A stretch of 64,000 bases of DNA from positions 12,505 through 76,504 of the forward strand of contig JBATNV010000318.1 in assembly GCA_049290495.1 (NCBI GenBank). The letters run 5' to 3'. Shown piece by piece: positions 50,433-59,174 of the stretch. This DNA comes from SHZI01 sp049290495 (lineage in GTDB: Bacteria; Pseudomonadota; Gammaproteobacteria; Steroidobacterales; GCA-2729495). How positions within the stretch are numbered: the first letter of the stretch is position 1; each line of letters begins with the position of its first letter. Position numbers and translations under genes: made by a program. The notes beneath the pieces are model-generated. The model saw only the letters and a list, made by a program, of their open reading frames with translations. It was not told the DNA's origin and did no database searches.

Positions 50433-52523
50433 TCAGGCCCAGCCTGACCAGTCACCGCGGTTCTCAACGACGTGAAACAGCGCCGCGATGACGCGGCGGT
50501 CGAACTGCGTACCGGCACCGCGCAAGAGTTCTGCCAGCGCATCGTCCATCGACATGCCCTGCCGGTACGCACGCGCACTGACCAGCGCAACGAAGGCGTT
50601 GGCGACTGAAAGTATCCGCCCGGACAGGCTCATCTGTTCTTCAGTCAGGCCGCGCGGATAGCCGCTGCCGTCCAGACGTTCCTGCTTCTGCGCAATCACA
50701 TCCAGCACCGGGCCATCAAAATCCAGGCCCTTGAGAAGCTCCAGGCTGTAGGCGACATGCTTTTGCAGCAGCTCGCGGTCGGCTGATGTGAGCGGCTCTG
50801 TCTTCAACAGCAAATCGCCGGGCAGCATGATCTTGCCGATGTTGGCCAAGGTCGCCGCCAGGCCCAGCGTCGCCTGCTCGTCCGCCGGCAGCTCAAGTTC
50901 GCGCGCCACAGCCTGCGCCACCTCGGCCATGCGGTTTGCGTGATGCGCCGAGTATGGATCGTGGAGGTCTACGGCATCTGAAAGCGCGCCGACCAGGCTG
51001 CGCAGCATGTCGGCGTGATGCTGCTCGGCCAGACGCAGGTCGGTGACATCGTTCAACACCAAGAGGACCAGTTGTCTTCGCTCGCCGATCCGCTCGACAG
51101 GTATGAAGCTGGCCTGGTAACTGCCCAGCGTGGAATCGATCTGCAACTGCATCACGCGCTGTACCGGGACACGCTGCCGGCGCGCTTCGTCGCTGAGCGC
51201 AGCGATCTCGGCCGCCATATTTGTGCCGAATATCGCGCTGATCCGGCTGCCGACCATGCCGGCTATCGTGTTCTTTACCGCGTTCGCCGTGGCCTGGTTG
51301 GTAAACACCACTTCCTGATCGCGGTTCATGAGCACGGTCAGCACATCGATATTGTCGGTAATCGTATGCAGGAGATCGGTCTGTTTCTGCAGCTTGGCTG
51401 CCTTGCTGCGCAGTTCTTCCGCCTGATGCCGCGCGCGCACGCTGCTGCCGTGGCGCCACGCCGCTACTGCAAGCGTCGCGATACTGAACAGCAGCAGGGA
51501 CAGCGTCGCGAGCAGGAAGCGCCGGCGCTCATCGGCTGTGCTCAAGGCATCCTTCGCGTTGACGCCCTGTATCAGCACCCACGGCTCGCCGGCGGATACC
51601 AGACCACGGATCCGCCGGCTGACCTGCAACATCGGTACACCGCGATAGTTGTCGAGGCTCACGAATTCGCCCGGCGACAGCACAGCGGCAACTTCAGCAA
51701 GATCGGAGCGCTCGATCGGCAGGCTGCGGCGCAAAGGCGCACCGCCGTCCGGTGTCGGCGAGAGAAAGACGATGGTGTCGTCGTGGCGCGCCACCAGCAG
51801 GGTTTCACTGTCTTCGGCAAAGGCCGGCCCGCGACTGAGCAGCGGATAGAGCTCCTGCTCGGCACTGCGCACACCGATCAGCACGCCATTGGGTGGGCCG
51901 CCACCGGTCAGGGAGCCGGACACCGCAGCCACCGATACCGCGATCACCACGACGGCGCGGTCCTGGGGATCGAGCCGCAGATCGACCAGCGTCGTGCCCG
52001 GACTCGCGAGTGCGTGGCGCATCACGTCACCATAGCTGTCTGCAAGCTCGCCGAGACCCGGCGTGACCACCACCGGCCGAAGTTCGGCATCGAGCAGCGC
52101 CAGACCGTAGCTGAGCGAACGCGGCAGGTTGGCCGGCACACGGGTTGCGGGATCGGGCATATAGCCGCCGCGCTCAGCCGCTGCGAGCATCAGGTTGCGC
52201 AGATAGGCCTGCTGTGCCGACTCGACCTGTACGCCATCCGGCGTCTGCTGCTGGCGCGCACGCACCAGCTGCCACAGGTAGAGCTGCAGCGATGCATTGT
52301 TGGCCAGTTCGCGGAGATCGCGCTGATCGGCAGCCAGCGACCGGGCCAGCGCATCGGCCTTGCTGTCGGCCACCAGGCCGAGGCGTGTCTCCCATTGCAG
52401 GAGATCGCGCTGTCGTTCGTTCTCTATATATATGTTGATCAGCAGTCCGCCGATACCGATCAGCACCACCAGGGCGAGAATAGCGGCCATCACAGACCGC
52501 CGGATATTCAGCTGCTCGGTCAT
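50433..52523 (-). CDS. Membrane receptor with PAS and degenerate HD-GYP domain
   Basis: The 696-residue protein starts with a membrane helix (about 12-33), then a periplasmic dCACHE-like sensor (about 35-310), a second helix (about 325-347), a coiled coil, a PAS domain (about 380-490) and an HD-GYP domain (about 505-690). Key metal ligands are changed: the HD pair reads AN in LANIGKI, the HH of the HHERxDGxGYP motif reads QK, and the VAD Asp reads VAN. GYP is kept. It probably binds but does not cut c-di-GMP. ATG 52523 overlaps the LapG stop (ATGA). Confidence 0.86.
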   Translation of the reverse strand: MTEQLNIRRSVMAAILALVVLIGIGGLLINIYIENERQRDLLQWETRLGLVADSKADALARSLAADQRDLRELANNASLQLYLWQLVRARQQQTPDGVQVESAQQAYLRNLMLAAAERGGYMPDPATRVPANLPRSLSYGLALLDAELRPVVVTPGLGELADSYGDVMRHALASPGTTLVDLRLDPQDRAVVVIAVSVAAVSGSLTGGGPPNGVLIGVRSAEQELYPLLSRGPAFAEDSETLLVARHDDTIVFLSPTPDGGAPLRRSLPIERSDLAEVAAVLSPGEFVSLDNYRGVPMLQVSRRIRGLVSAGEPWVLIQGVNAKDALSTADERRRFLLATLSLLLFSIATLAVAAWRHGSSVRARHQAEELRSKAAKLQKQTDLLHTITDNIDVLTVLMNRDQEVVFTNQATANAVKNTIAGMVGSRISAIFGTNMAAEIAALSDEARRQRVPVQRVMQLQIDSTLGSYQASFIPVERIGERRQLVLLVLNDVTDLRLAEQHHADMLRSLVGALSDAVDLHDPYSAHHANRMAEVAQAVARELELPADEQATLGLAATLANIGKIMLPGDLLLKTEPLTSADRELLQKHVAYSLELLKGLDFDGPVLDVIAQKQERLDGSGYPRGLTEEQMSLSGRILSVANAFVALVSARAYRQGMSMDDALAELLRGAGTQFDRRVIAALFHVVENRGDWSGWA

Positions 52524-53170
52524 GGCGCGCGCGGAACGTGAATCCACCAATGGGCTTCATTGATGGAAAATACCGGTGCGTAGTGGACGACATCACGCTG
52601 CGACAGTACCGCCTGTACCTGGTTGTCGAGAATAAAAACGTCCATGCCGCGCGCGACTGCCAGCACCGCATGCGGGACGCGCAGATTGGTGTCCTGCACG
52701 ATCACCAGGCGCAGGTCGTCGTCCGCAAGGCCAAGCCAGCGCAGCGAGAAAAACTTGGTGATGGCGTAGTCCTCACAGTCGCCGCCGTTGCTCAAAAACT
52801 CTCTGGGAATGGCCCAGTAATCCTCAACGCCGTAGTTCTGCAGATCGAGCACGTAATTGCGGCTGTTGGCGTAGAGGTTTACGGCCTTCAATTGCTCGCG
52901 TACCGGCAGCGTGCGGGTCTGGTCGATAAAGCGCCGCCACTCCGCCATATGACAACGATTGATCATCCGCGCGCTGCAGTCACCGTCCTGCAGATTATCG
53001 GTCAGCTGTCTTTCGAGGACCCGCAGCCATTGGGGAAAGTCGGCCAGCCGCTGCTGCGGCTCCTCGGCATAGCCGAACAGGTCCGCAGGAAAGGCCTGGG
53101 CTACATTCTGGCCAGCACCGTACAGACCGATCGCAAGCGTCAGTAGAGTTGCTTTAACAGAAGCCGACAT
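52520..53170 (-). CDS. lapG: LapG-like periplasmic cysteine protease (BTLCP family)
   Basis: The 216-residue protein has a signal peptide (TLLTLAIGLYGAGQNVAQA) and a bacterial transglutaminase-like cysteine proteinase fold. The catalytic triad is complete: Cys132 in NGGDCEDYA, His167 in RVPHAVL and Asp182 in FILDN. LapG cleaves a surface adhesin and is controlled in Pseudomonas by the c-di-GMP receptor LapD. No LapD-like gene is here; a degenerate HD-GYP receptor overlaps the stop instead. The LapA-type adhesin is not in the window. Confidence 0.9.
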   Translation of the reverse strand: MSASVKATLLTLAIGLYGAGQNVAQAFPADLFGYAEEPQQRLADFPQWLRVLERQLTDNLQDGDCSARMINRCHMAEWRRFIDQTRTLPVREQLKAVNLYANSRNYVLDLQNYGVEDYWAIPREFLSNGGDCEDYAITKFFSLRWLGLADDDLRLVIVQDTNLRVPHAVLAVARGMDVFILDNQVQAVLSQRDVVHYAPVFSINEAHWWIHVPRAP

Positions 53171-53212
53171 GCTTGATTTGAGCTATGGATCGTCATCAAG
53201 TAAGGTGCACAA

Positions 53213-54520
53213 GTGTTTGCGACTAGAACAAAAAGGATTATGGAAAGCAAGCTCTTACGCCGATTATCACCGGCCCCCTTCCTGGCCCTGCTGCTCGTTT
53301 GCACGCCGCTGCTCGCAGATCAGCTGCAGGACGACTTTGACCAGGCCATGCAGGCTGTCGACCAGAACAAGCTGCGCACTGCGAGGGAACGTTTGACCAG
53401 CCTGCTGGCTACAAACCCGAGCCTGAGCCGGGCGCGGCTCGAACTTGCCCGGGTGTACTACCTTGCCGAGGACTATCCCAAGGCGCGCGAGGAAGCACAG
53501 CGTGTCGCCGATGACCCGAACACACCGCCATCGGTACGCGCCACCGTGCTCGCATTTCTCGCGCAGATAGATGCCGACCAGAAGAATGGCACGGGGCGAC
53601 ATCACTGGACACCTTCAATCTATGCCGGACTGATGTATGACTCCAACGTCAACGTCGGCCCGTCACGCGACATCATCGACATCAACGGCACCCCCGCCAC
53701 CGTACTTCCCGAATCGCAGGAGAAGGACGACTGGGCGATGGTGATCAGCCCCGGTATCGCGCACACCTGGAATCCTGGCAAGCGCTTCGACGCCGGCGAA
53801 CAGCAGGGATATTTCCTGTGGCAGAGCCAGGCCAACGCCTACTACCGCGCCTATGCCGATGAAACCGATTACAACCTCGGTATCCTGACCTTGCGCACCG
53901 GTCCCGCCTGGATCGTGCCGGGACACTGGCGCGCCGGCATCGGCCTGCAGGGCGACCAGATTTTTCTTGGCGGCGACAACCTGGCCTGGTTCACGACGCT
54001 GAACCCGAACATCACCTGGGAACTCGGCAACAATACCGAACTGTCGCTGGATGGCATCGCCACCGATCGCCGCTATCACGACAACGATGAGGACGGGCGG
54101 GAAGGCGTGTACCTGAGCGCGAACGCAATCCTTAGCCATTACTACAGGAACCGGACTATCGGCATACAGGCCGGTATCGGCTATGCCAACTTCAATGCGG
54201 ACGATGATCGTTTTGGGTATGACGCACCCGATCTGATGCTTGGCGTGATCGTCGAGGCCTGGCAGGGCGGCTCGGTCTACGCGCGGGTCAACTATCGGCA
54301 TTACGAGTTCGACGGGCCCGAGCCTGCACCCTTTGCGCCGGCAGTGCGCGACGAGGACGAAATCCGTATCGCCGTCGGCTTTCAGCATCAGTTCCGCAGC
54401 GATGCGTTGCAGAACTGGGTGCTGCTCGGCAGCTGGGTGCACACCAACAACAACTCGAACGTCGCAATCTATGAGTATGACCGCGACGTCGTAAATCTCG
54501 GTATGGCGCGCAATTTCTGA
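53213..54520 (+). CDS. Slam-like (DUF560-type) TPR and outer-membrane barrel protein
   Basis: The 435-residue protein has a signal peptide (FLALLLVCTPLLA), about two TPR units at 45-130 (NPSLSRARLELARVYYLAED, YPKAREEAQRV) and a beta-barrel of about 285 residues with a start typical of Slam proteins (SIYAGLMYDSNVN) and an end in VNLGMARNF. Slam proteins translocate surface lipoproteins and related beta-barrel cargo. The start GTG 53213 has AAGG upstream; ATG 53240 is an alternative. It is divergent from LapG with 42 bases between, and the next gene may encode its cargo. Confidence 0.78.
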   Translation: MFATRTKRIMESKLLRRLSPAPFLALLLVCTPLLADQLQDDFDQAMQAVDQNKLRTARERLTSLLATNPSLSRARLELARVYYLAEDYPKAREEAQRVADDPNTPPSVRATVLAFLAQIDADQKNGTGRHHWTPSIYAGLMYDSNVNVGPSRDIIDINGTPATVLPESQEKDDWAMVISPGIAHTWNPGKRFDAGEQQGYFLWQSQANAYYRAYADETDYNLGILTLRTGPAWIVPGHWRAGIGLQGDQIFLGGDNLAWFTTLNPNITWELGNNTELSLDGIATDRRYHDNDEDGREGVYLSANAILSHYYRNRTIGIQAGIGYANFNADDDRFGYDAPDLMLGVIVEAWQGGSVYARVNYRHYEFDGPEPAPFAPAVRDEDEIRIAVGFQHQFRSDALQNWVLLGSWVHTNNNSNVAIYEYDRDVVNLGMARNF

Positions 54521-54552
54521 GACGAAAAACCGAAGCAACAGCTTATGGAAAA

Positions 54553-54568
54553 TGTGACGCAGATCACA
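54553..54568. promoter_or_regulatory. Perfect CRP-type operator TGTGA-N6-TCACA
   Basis: TGTGA (54553-54557), CGCAGA, TCACA (54564-54568) is an exact CRP consensus half-site pair with 6 bp spacing. It is 33 bases after the Slam-like gene stop and about 130 bases before the start of the secreted protein gene. Its centre is at about -67 from a possible start near 54627 (GAATAT at 54615-54620 as -10), fitting class I activation. Crp or a Crp-like protein is the likely ligand. Confidence 0.75.
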
Positions 54569-54623
54569 TGAATGACAACCGATCGGTGACCTGCGACACA
54601 ATCTGGTGTAGAAAGAATATCAA

Positions 54624-54641
54624 CCGTCCATGGATGGACGG
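54624..54641. promoter_or_regulatory. 8-bp inverted repeat, operator-like dyad
   Basis: CCGTCCAT (54624-54631) and ATGGACGG (54634-54641) are an exact inverted repeat with a 2-base spacer. It overlaps the putative transcription start of the gene at 54697. A dimeric regulator could bind here, or it may be a small hairpin in the 5' leader. Confidence 0.5.
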
Positions 54642-54696
54642 ACGATAAATATAAACAGGGCAAGCCGCGCTACAGCGGCGCCCGGGGAAGATCAGC

Positions 54697-55845
54697 ATGA
54701 AAACTCTCAGCCTGTTAGCCGTTCTGTTTTTGTTCGCATCTCCGCTGGCAGCGACTGCTGCCGGCGCACCGCAATCTGATGCCGACTGCGCCGCCCTGAT
54801 CGAGCGCTGGGCGACCGATCCCAAGGCTGCACCGAAACAGGTTATCAACGACTGCAAGGACCAGCTGGCTCGCGCTTCGGCGCTGCCAGTCGCGGCAGCA
54901 TCCGTGCAGATGGCTGCCGTCGATCCCTGCGCGGGACCCGGTGCGGCAGACTCGGTGCTCTGCTGGGGACCGTGGGCCAGCGTTGCGCCAGCAGCCGCCG
55001 GTTTCACCCCCGACATCTCACAGGCATCCGTACCGGATCGCGATATCTGCAATGCACGTACCGAGCAATGCCAGCCTCTGGTCGCCGAAGCGCCACCCGA
55101 GCTGCCACTCGGGAGCTGCACACCTGGGACGCCGTGTGGATTTGCTACGGTCGTCAGCGGCACCGCTTTCACGGATGACGCAGAGGACACGGCGTTCGGA
55201 CGCTTTGACATGGCGCCCGACAGCAGCCGCTTCAGCATCGCACCGGAAAGCGGCGGCGAAAACATCGAGTCGGTAGGGATGACCACCTATCCCGACGGTC
55301 CGGGTTATATCCGCGCCAACGGCAGCGAGGGAGATCTCCTTTCCTATCTGAATGCCAGCATAGAACAGGATGGCGAGGGACAGGCACTGATCGCCTCTGA
55401 TCTGTGGGCCCACGGCACGCTCGAAAATGCCCGGTCAGGTCGTTTTGCATGGGGCATTGCCACCAGCCAGCCCGGGCTCGACACGCTCAACGCGGGCAAT
55501 GTCAGCCTGAACTTTGCAGGGGCGATGGGGGTGGATCCCACCACGGTCGGCTCCATGACCATCGCCTTCGGCACCAACCCGACTTGGACCGGTACCTGGA
55601 CCAACCCCGCTTACAGCTTCGGTGCCGGTGGCACGGTGAGTGGTGCAGATCTGATTTCACAACCAGGGCAGTTCACGAGTAATGTCAACGCGGCCCAGAG
55701 CTTCGTGCAGGGCGCACTGGTTGGCGAACAGGGTGCCCCACGCGGCATAACTCACATCATTGACGTCACACTCGAAGGACAGGGCCGCATCAAGGATATA
55801 GGCCTGCTCCGCGAAGTGATCGCCACACCTGTCATCAGCCCATAA
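54697..55845 (+). CDS. Secreted beta-rich protein, possible Slam cargo
   Basis: The 382-residue protein has a signal peptide (LAVLFLFASPLAATAAG) without lipobox. A Cys-rich N-terminal part (about 30-160) with 10 or so Cys is followed by a beta-rich C-terminal domain (about 190-382: FAWGIATSQPGL, NVSLNFAGAMGVD, VGSMTIAFGTNPTWTGTW, FVQGALVGEQGAPRGITHI). This last part looks like the C-lobe or handle-barrel of transferrin-binding-like Slam substrates, but I cannot name a family. It follows the Slam-like gene and has an exact CRP box upstream. Confidence 0.7.
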   Translation: MKTLSLLAVLFLFASPLAATAAGAPQSDADCAALIERWATDPKAAPKQVINDCKDQLARASALPVAAASVQMAAVDPCAGPGAADSVLCWGPWASVAPAAAGFTPDISQASVPDRDICNARTEQCQPLVAEAPPELPLGSCTPGTPCGFATVVSGTAFTDDAEDTAFGRFDMAPDSSRFSIAPESGGENIESVGMTTYPDGPGYIRANGSEGDLLSYLNASIEQDGEGQALIASDLWAHGTLENARSGRFAWGIATSQPGLDTLNAGNVSLNFAGAMGVDPTTVGSMTIAFGTNPTWTGTWTNPAYSFGAGGTVSGADLISQPGQFTSNVNAAQSFVQGALVGEQGAPRGITHIIDVTLEGQGRIKDIGLLREVIATPVISP

Positions 55846-55870
55846 CCGGCTTGTTTACGCGAGAAACGCC

Positions 55871-56461
55871 ATGCAAAAAATCCAACGCCTGACTGCCACG
55901 CTGCTGCTGATCGTTACCGGTACTGCCGCGCAGGCTGCCAGTCTCGCTCTCATGCCCTCTGCCGATACGGTGCAGCAGTTCGGCGCCTTTACCGTGAACC
56001 TGGTGCTCAATGCTGCGGGCGCGGAAGTAAAAGGCACGCACCCGGGACAGCACGGTGGCGAAATCAAGGTGAGCTTCGACCAGACCTTGTTGCGCTACGA
56101 TGGCTTCAGCCTGGCGAGTGGTCTCGGCTTTATCTACTCACCGGCGGTCACCACGAGTGGCAATACCCAGACAGTACGGCTCGGTTTCAACAAGGCTGCT
56201 GATACCGGTACGGTCGGTATATTCAGCTTCACAGCAATTGGCGTCACCCCCGCCGGTAGCCCGACAGTTCTCGATCTTCAAGATGCGAGTATTTTAGCCA
56301 GCAGCTTCGCCAACTATCTGCCCAACAAGCAGGCATTCACCCCGGTATTCATCGATGCCCAGGTGAACATTACCGCCGTGCCGCTGCCGGCCAGCGTCTG
56401 GCTGCTCGGCACTGCGCTCGGTGGACTGGCCGCACGGCGCCGCTTCCGCCGCACTGGCTGA
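55871..56461 (+). CDS. VPLPA-CTERM (PEP-CTERM class) cohesin-like secreted protein
   Basis: The 196-residue protein has a signal peptide (ATLLLIVTGTAAQAAS) and a cohesin-like beta domain (about 30-165; VSFDQTLLRYDGFSLASG, VGIFSFTAIGV). It ends in the three-part exosortase signal: VPLPASVWLLG, a hydrophobic helix, then RRRFRR (residues 171-196). In that system exosortase cleaves after the VPLPA-like motif and moves the protein to the cell surface or matrix. It is 26 bases after the preceding gene. No exosortase gene is visible here. Confidence 0.88.
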   Translation: MQKIQRLTATLLLIVTGTAAQAASLALMPSADTVQQFGAFTVNLVLNAAGAEVKGTHPGQHGGEIKVSFDQTLLRYDGFSLASGLGFIYSPAVTTSGNTQTVRLGFNKAADTGTVGIFSFTAIGVTPAGSPTVLDLQDASILASSFANYLPNKQAFTPVFIDAQVNITAVPLPASVWLLGTALGGLAARRRFRRTG

Positions 56462-56473
56462 GAGGTCGTCGGC

Positions 56474-57661
56474 ATGCGGGCCGGTGTACTGGCCCTCGCG
56501 CTGCTGCTGAATACGGCGGCTTGGGCCGCACCACCCGAGGTACCGCCCCAGGTACCAGCCCAGGATCCGGCCTGGCACATCCCGCTTGCACCCGATACCG
56601 CCGGCGAGTCACAACGGCCTGAGGCTGTGCGCCTGCGCGAGGCGGTCACTCATTACCAGGAGATTGCCGCTGCGGGCGGCTGGCCAGAAATTCCGGCAGG
56701 TACCGTGCTGCAAGCCGGGCAGCGTGATGTGCGCGTCGCGCTGCTGCGCGATCGCCTGCGCCTCAGCGGTGATTTCAGCGGCATACCGGCCACCGCCGAT
56801 GCGTGGTTCTTCGACCAGCCCACAGCGGAGGGGCTACAGGCCTTCCAGCGCCGCCACGCCCTGCCCGACACCGGTCAACTGGACGAACGCACCCGCACGG
56901 CACTCAACGTACCGGTCGCTGCACGTATCCAGCAGCTGCAGGCCACGCTCACGCGCTGGAACTGGCTGCCGCGTGATCCGGGGCCGCGCTACCTGTGGAT
57001 CAACGTGCCCGAGGGTTCGCTCGATTACATCGACGGACGAAAGACCGTACTGCGCATGCGGATTATCGCCGGCCATCCAAGCCGGCCGACGCCGAGCTTC
57101 AAGGACGAGGTGCGGCAAATCGTCTTCAATCCGTCCTGGTCGGTACCACATACCATCGCCGTTGAAGACCTGCTGCCCGCCCAGCAGGCTGATCCGGACT
57201 TCTTCGACCGACTCGGCATCCGTGTCGTTCGCGGCAGCGGCCCGGCTGCCCGCGAAATCGATGCCCGGCAGATCGACTGGCAGCGCGTCAGCCCGCAGCG
57301 CTTCCCCTACCGGCTTCTGCAGAAACCCGGCCCGCTCAACAGTCTCGGCCACTACAAGCTGACCATGACCAATAGCTACGATATTTACCTGCACGACACG
57401 CCGTCGCGACGACTCTTCGATCTGGCCAGCCGAACGCTCAGCTCAGGTTGTATCCGCCTGGAGCAACCGGAAGAACTGGTCAGGTTGCTGCTTGAGGGCA
57501 GGCCATTGCCAGCCGGCACGAAGGATGGAACCAGGACCCGGAATGTCGCGCTCCCGAGGCCGATTCCGGTCTATATCGTCTACCTGACATCGTGGGTTAC
57601 ACCTACAGGTGAGGTCAATTTCCGGCCAGACGTTTACGGGCGGGACGCGGGACTGCGATAA
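56474..57661 (+). CDS. L,D-transpeptidase (YkuD family)
   Basis: The 395-residue protein has a short signal peptide (VLALALLLNTAAWA), a peptidoglycan-binding domain (about 80-155; EGLQAFQRRHALPDTGQLD) and a YkuD catalytic domain (about 170-350). The active-site motif is complete: IYLHDTPSRRLF and SSGCIRLEQ (Cys about 326). It makes 3-3 crosslinks or attaches proteins to peptidoglycan. The organisation resembles E. coli LdtD (YcbB). It starts 12 bases after the VPLPA-CTERM gene, and icd starts 40 bases after its stop. Confidence 0.92.
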   Translation: MRAGVLALALLLNTAAWAAPPEVPPQVPAQDPAWHIPLAPDTAGESQRPEAVRLREAVTHYQEIAAAGGWPEIPAGTVLQAGQRDVRVALLRDRLRLSGDFSGIPATADAWFFDQPTAEGLQAFQRRHALPDTGQLDERTRTALNVPVAARIQQLQATLTRWNWLPRDPGPRYLWINVPEGSLDYIDGRKTVLRMRIIAGHPSRPTPSFKDEVRQIVFNPSWSVPHTIAVEDLLPAQQADPDFFDRLGIRVVRGSGPAAREIDARQIDWQRVSPQRFPYRLLQKPGPLNSLGHYKLTMTNSYDIYLHDTPSRRLFDLASRTLSSGCIRLEQPEELVRLLLEGRPLPAGTKDGTRTRNVALPRPIPVYIVYLTSWVTPTGEVNFRPDVYGRDAGLR

Positions 57662-57701
57662 TCGCAAGCTTCGCGAAGCTGACTCCTCAAGGAATCCCAA
57701 G

Positions 57702-59000
57702 ATGGCAGAACCAAAGCTCAGCGCACCTGCGGGCGGCGCCAAGATCACCATCAGCAACGGCAAGCTGACGGTCCCGAACAATCCGATCATCCCCTTCATC
57801 GAAGGCGATGGCACCGGCCCCGACATCTGGCGCGCCTCAGTCCGCGTCCTGGATGCCGCAGTCGCCAAGGCCTACGGCGGCAAGCGCAAGATCCACTGGA
57901 TGGAAGTCTTTGCCGGCCAGAAGGCCTGGGACAACTACAACACCTGGCTGCCCGACGCGACCGTCGAGGCCTGCCGCGAATATCTGGTGTCGATCAAGGG
58001 TCCGCTGACCACGCCGATCGGCGGCGGCATCCGCTCGCTGAACGTCGCACTCCGCCAGTTGCTTGATCTCTACGTCTGCCTGCGCCCGGTGCGCTGGTTC
58101 AAAGGCGTGCCCTCGCCGGTGAAAAAGCCGGAAGAAGTAGACATGGTGATCTTCCGCGAGAACACCGAAGACATCTATGCCGGCATTGAGTTTGAAGCCG
58201 GCACCGAAGCGAACAAGAAGTTTCTCGAACTGTTCAAGGCCAACTTCCCGAAGGAGTACGCCAAGATCCGCTTCCCGAATACCTCGGGCATCGGCATCAA
58301 GGCCATTTCACAGGAAGGTACCGAGCGACTGTTCCGCGCCACGATCGAGTACGCGATTGCCAACAAGAGCAAGAGCATCACGATCGTGCACAAGGGCAAC
58401 ATCATGAAGTACACCGAAGGCGCCTTCCGCAACTGGAGCTATGCGGTTGCAGAACGCGAATTCGGCAGCAAGGTCTACACCTGGGACCAGTGGGAACGGA
58501 CCAAGGCTGACAAGGGCGAGAAGGCTGCCAACGAAGAACAGAAAGCGGCACTGGCCAAAGGCGCAATACTCATCAAGGACGCTATCGCTGACATCACGTT
58601 GCAGCAGGTACTGACCCGTCCCGCCGAGTTCGATGTGATCGCGACGATGAACCTGAATGGCGACTACCTGTCCGACGCCCTCGCCGCCCAGATCGGCGGC
58701 ATCGGTATCGCGCCGGGCGGCAACGTCAACTACATCACTGGTCACGCCGTATTCGAGGCCACGCACGGCACCGCACCGAAGTATGCCAACCTCGACAAGG
58801 TCAACCCGGGTTCGGTGATCCTGTCCGGCGAAATGATGCTGCGCTATATGGGCTGGACGGAAGCTGCCGACAGCATCATCAGCGCGATGGACAAGACCAT
58901 CGGCGACAAGACCGTGACCTACGACTTCGCCCGACTGATGGATGGCGCCACCGAAGTAAAGTGCTCCGAATTCGGCGACGCGCTGATCCGGAACATGTAA
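57702..59000 (+). CDS. icd: NADP-dependent isocitrate dehydrogenase
   Basis: The 432-residue enzyme oxidises isocitrate to 2-oxoglutarate and CO2 in the TCA cycle. Motifs include PFIEGDGTGPDIW, GPLTTPIGGGIRSLNVALRQ (with the Ser that AceK phosphorylates in E. coli), VIFRENTEDIYAGIEF and IVHKGNIMKYTEGAFRNW. ATG 57702 has AAGGA 9 bases upstream; an earlier in-frame start is less likely. Length and motifs are those of the E. coli type. Confidence 0.97.
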   Translation: MAEPKLSAPAGGAKITISNGKLTVPNNPIIPFIEGDGTGPDIWRASVRVLDAAVAKAYGGKRKIHWMEVFAGQKAWDNYNTWLPDATVEACREYLVSIKGPLTTPIGGGIRSLNVALRQLLDLYVCLRPVRWFKGVPSPVKKPEEVDMVIFRENTEDIYAGIEFEAGTEANKKFLELFKANFPKEYAKIRFPNTSGIGIKAISQEGTERLFRATIEYAIANKSKSITIVHKGNIMKYTEGAFRNWSYAVAEREFGSKVYTWDQWERTKADKGEKAANEEQKAALAKGAILIKDAIADITLQQVLTRPAEFDVIATMNLNGDYLSDALAAQIGGIGIAPGGNVNYITGHAVFEATHGTAPKYANLDKVNPGSVILSGEMMLRYMGWTEAADSIISAMDKTIGDKTVTYDFARLMDGATEVKCSEFGDALIRNM

Positions 59001-59008
59001 GTGCGGCT

Positions 59009-59163
59009 GTAGGAGCGGCTTCAGCCGCGATGATCGGTGTCCCGGTCAGGGGATCGCGCCTGAAGGCGCTCCTACACGCGATTATCCGTCGGGGGATCGC
59101 GCCTGAAGCCGCTCCTACACGCGATAACCCGTCAGGCGGATCGCGCCTGAAGGCGCTCCTGTG
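59009..59163. repeat. REP-like repeats (four copies)
   Basis: A forward unit (TGTAGGAGCGGCTTCAGCC at 59009) is followed by three inverted units at 59052, 59095 and 59139, spaced 43-44 bases, each of the form GATCGCGCCTGAAGGCGCTC or a near variant with a hairpin stem (GCGCCTGAAGGCGC). The GAGCGGCTTCAGCCGC-type sequence is a common REP motif in gammaproteobacteria. It lies just after the icd stop and may help end transcription or stabilise mRNA. Confidence 0.9.
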
Positions 59164-59174
59164 GAAATTACAGC

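Noticed and set aside
54748..54765. TAAG residues in the secreted protein as a LapG cleavage site
   Set aside because: They lie at the signal peptidase site, not in a retention module, and the protein is far too small to be a LapA-type adhesin.
59009..59163. Repeat array as CRISPR
   Set aside because: Units are in both orientations, are palindromic REP-type, and have no unique spacers or cas genes nearby.
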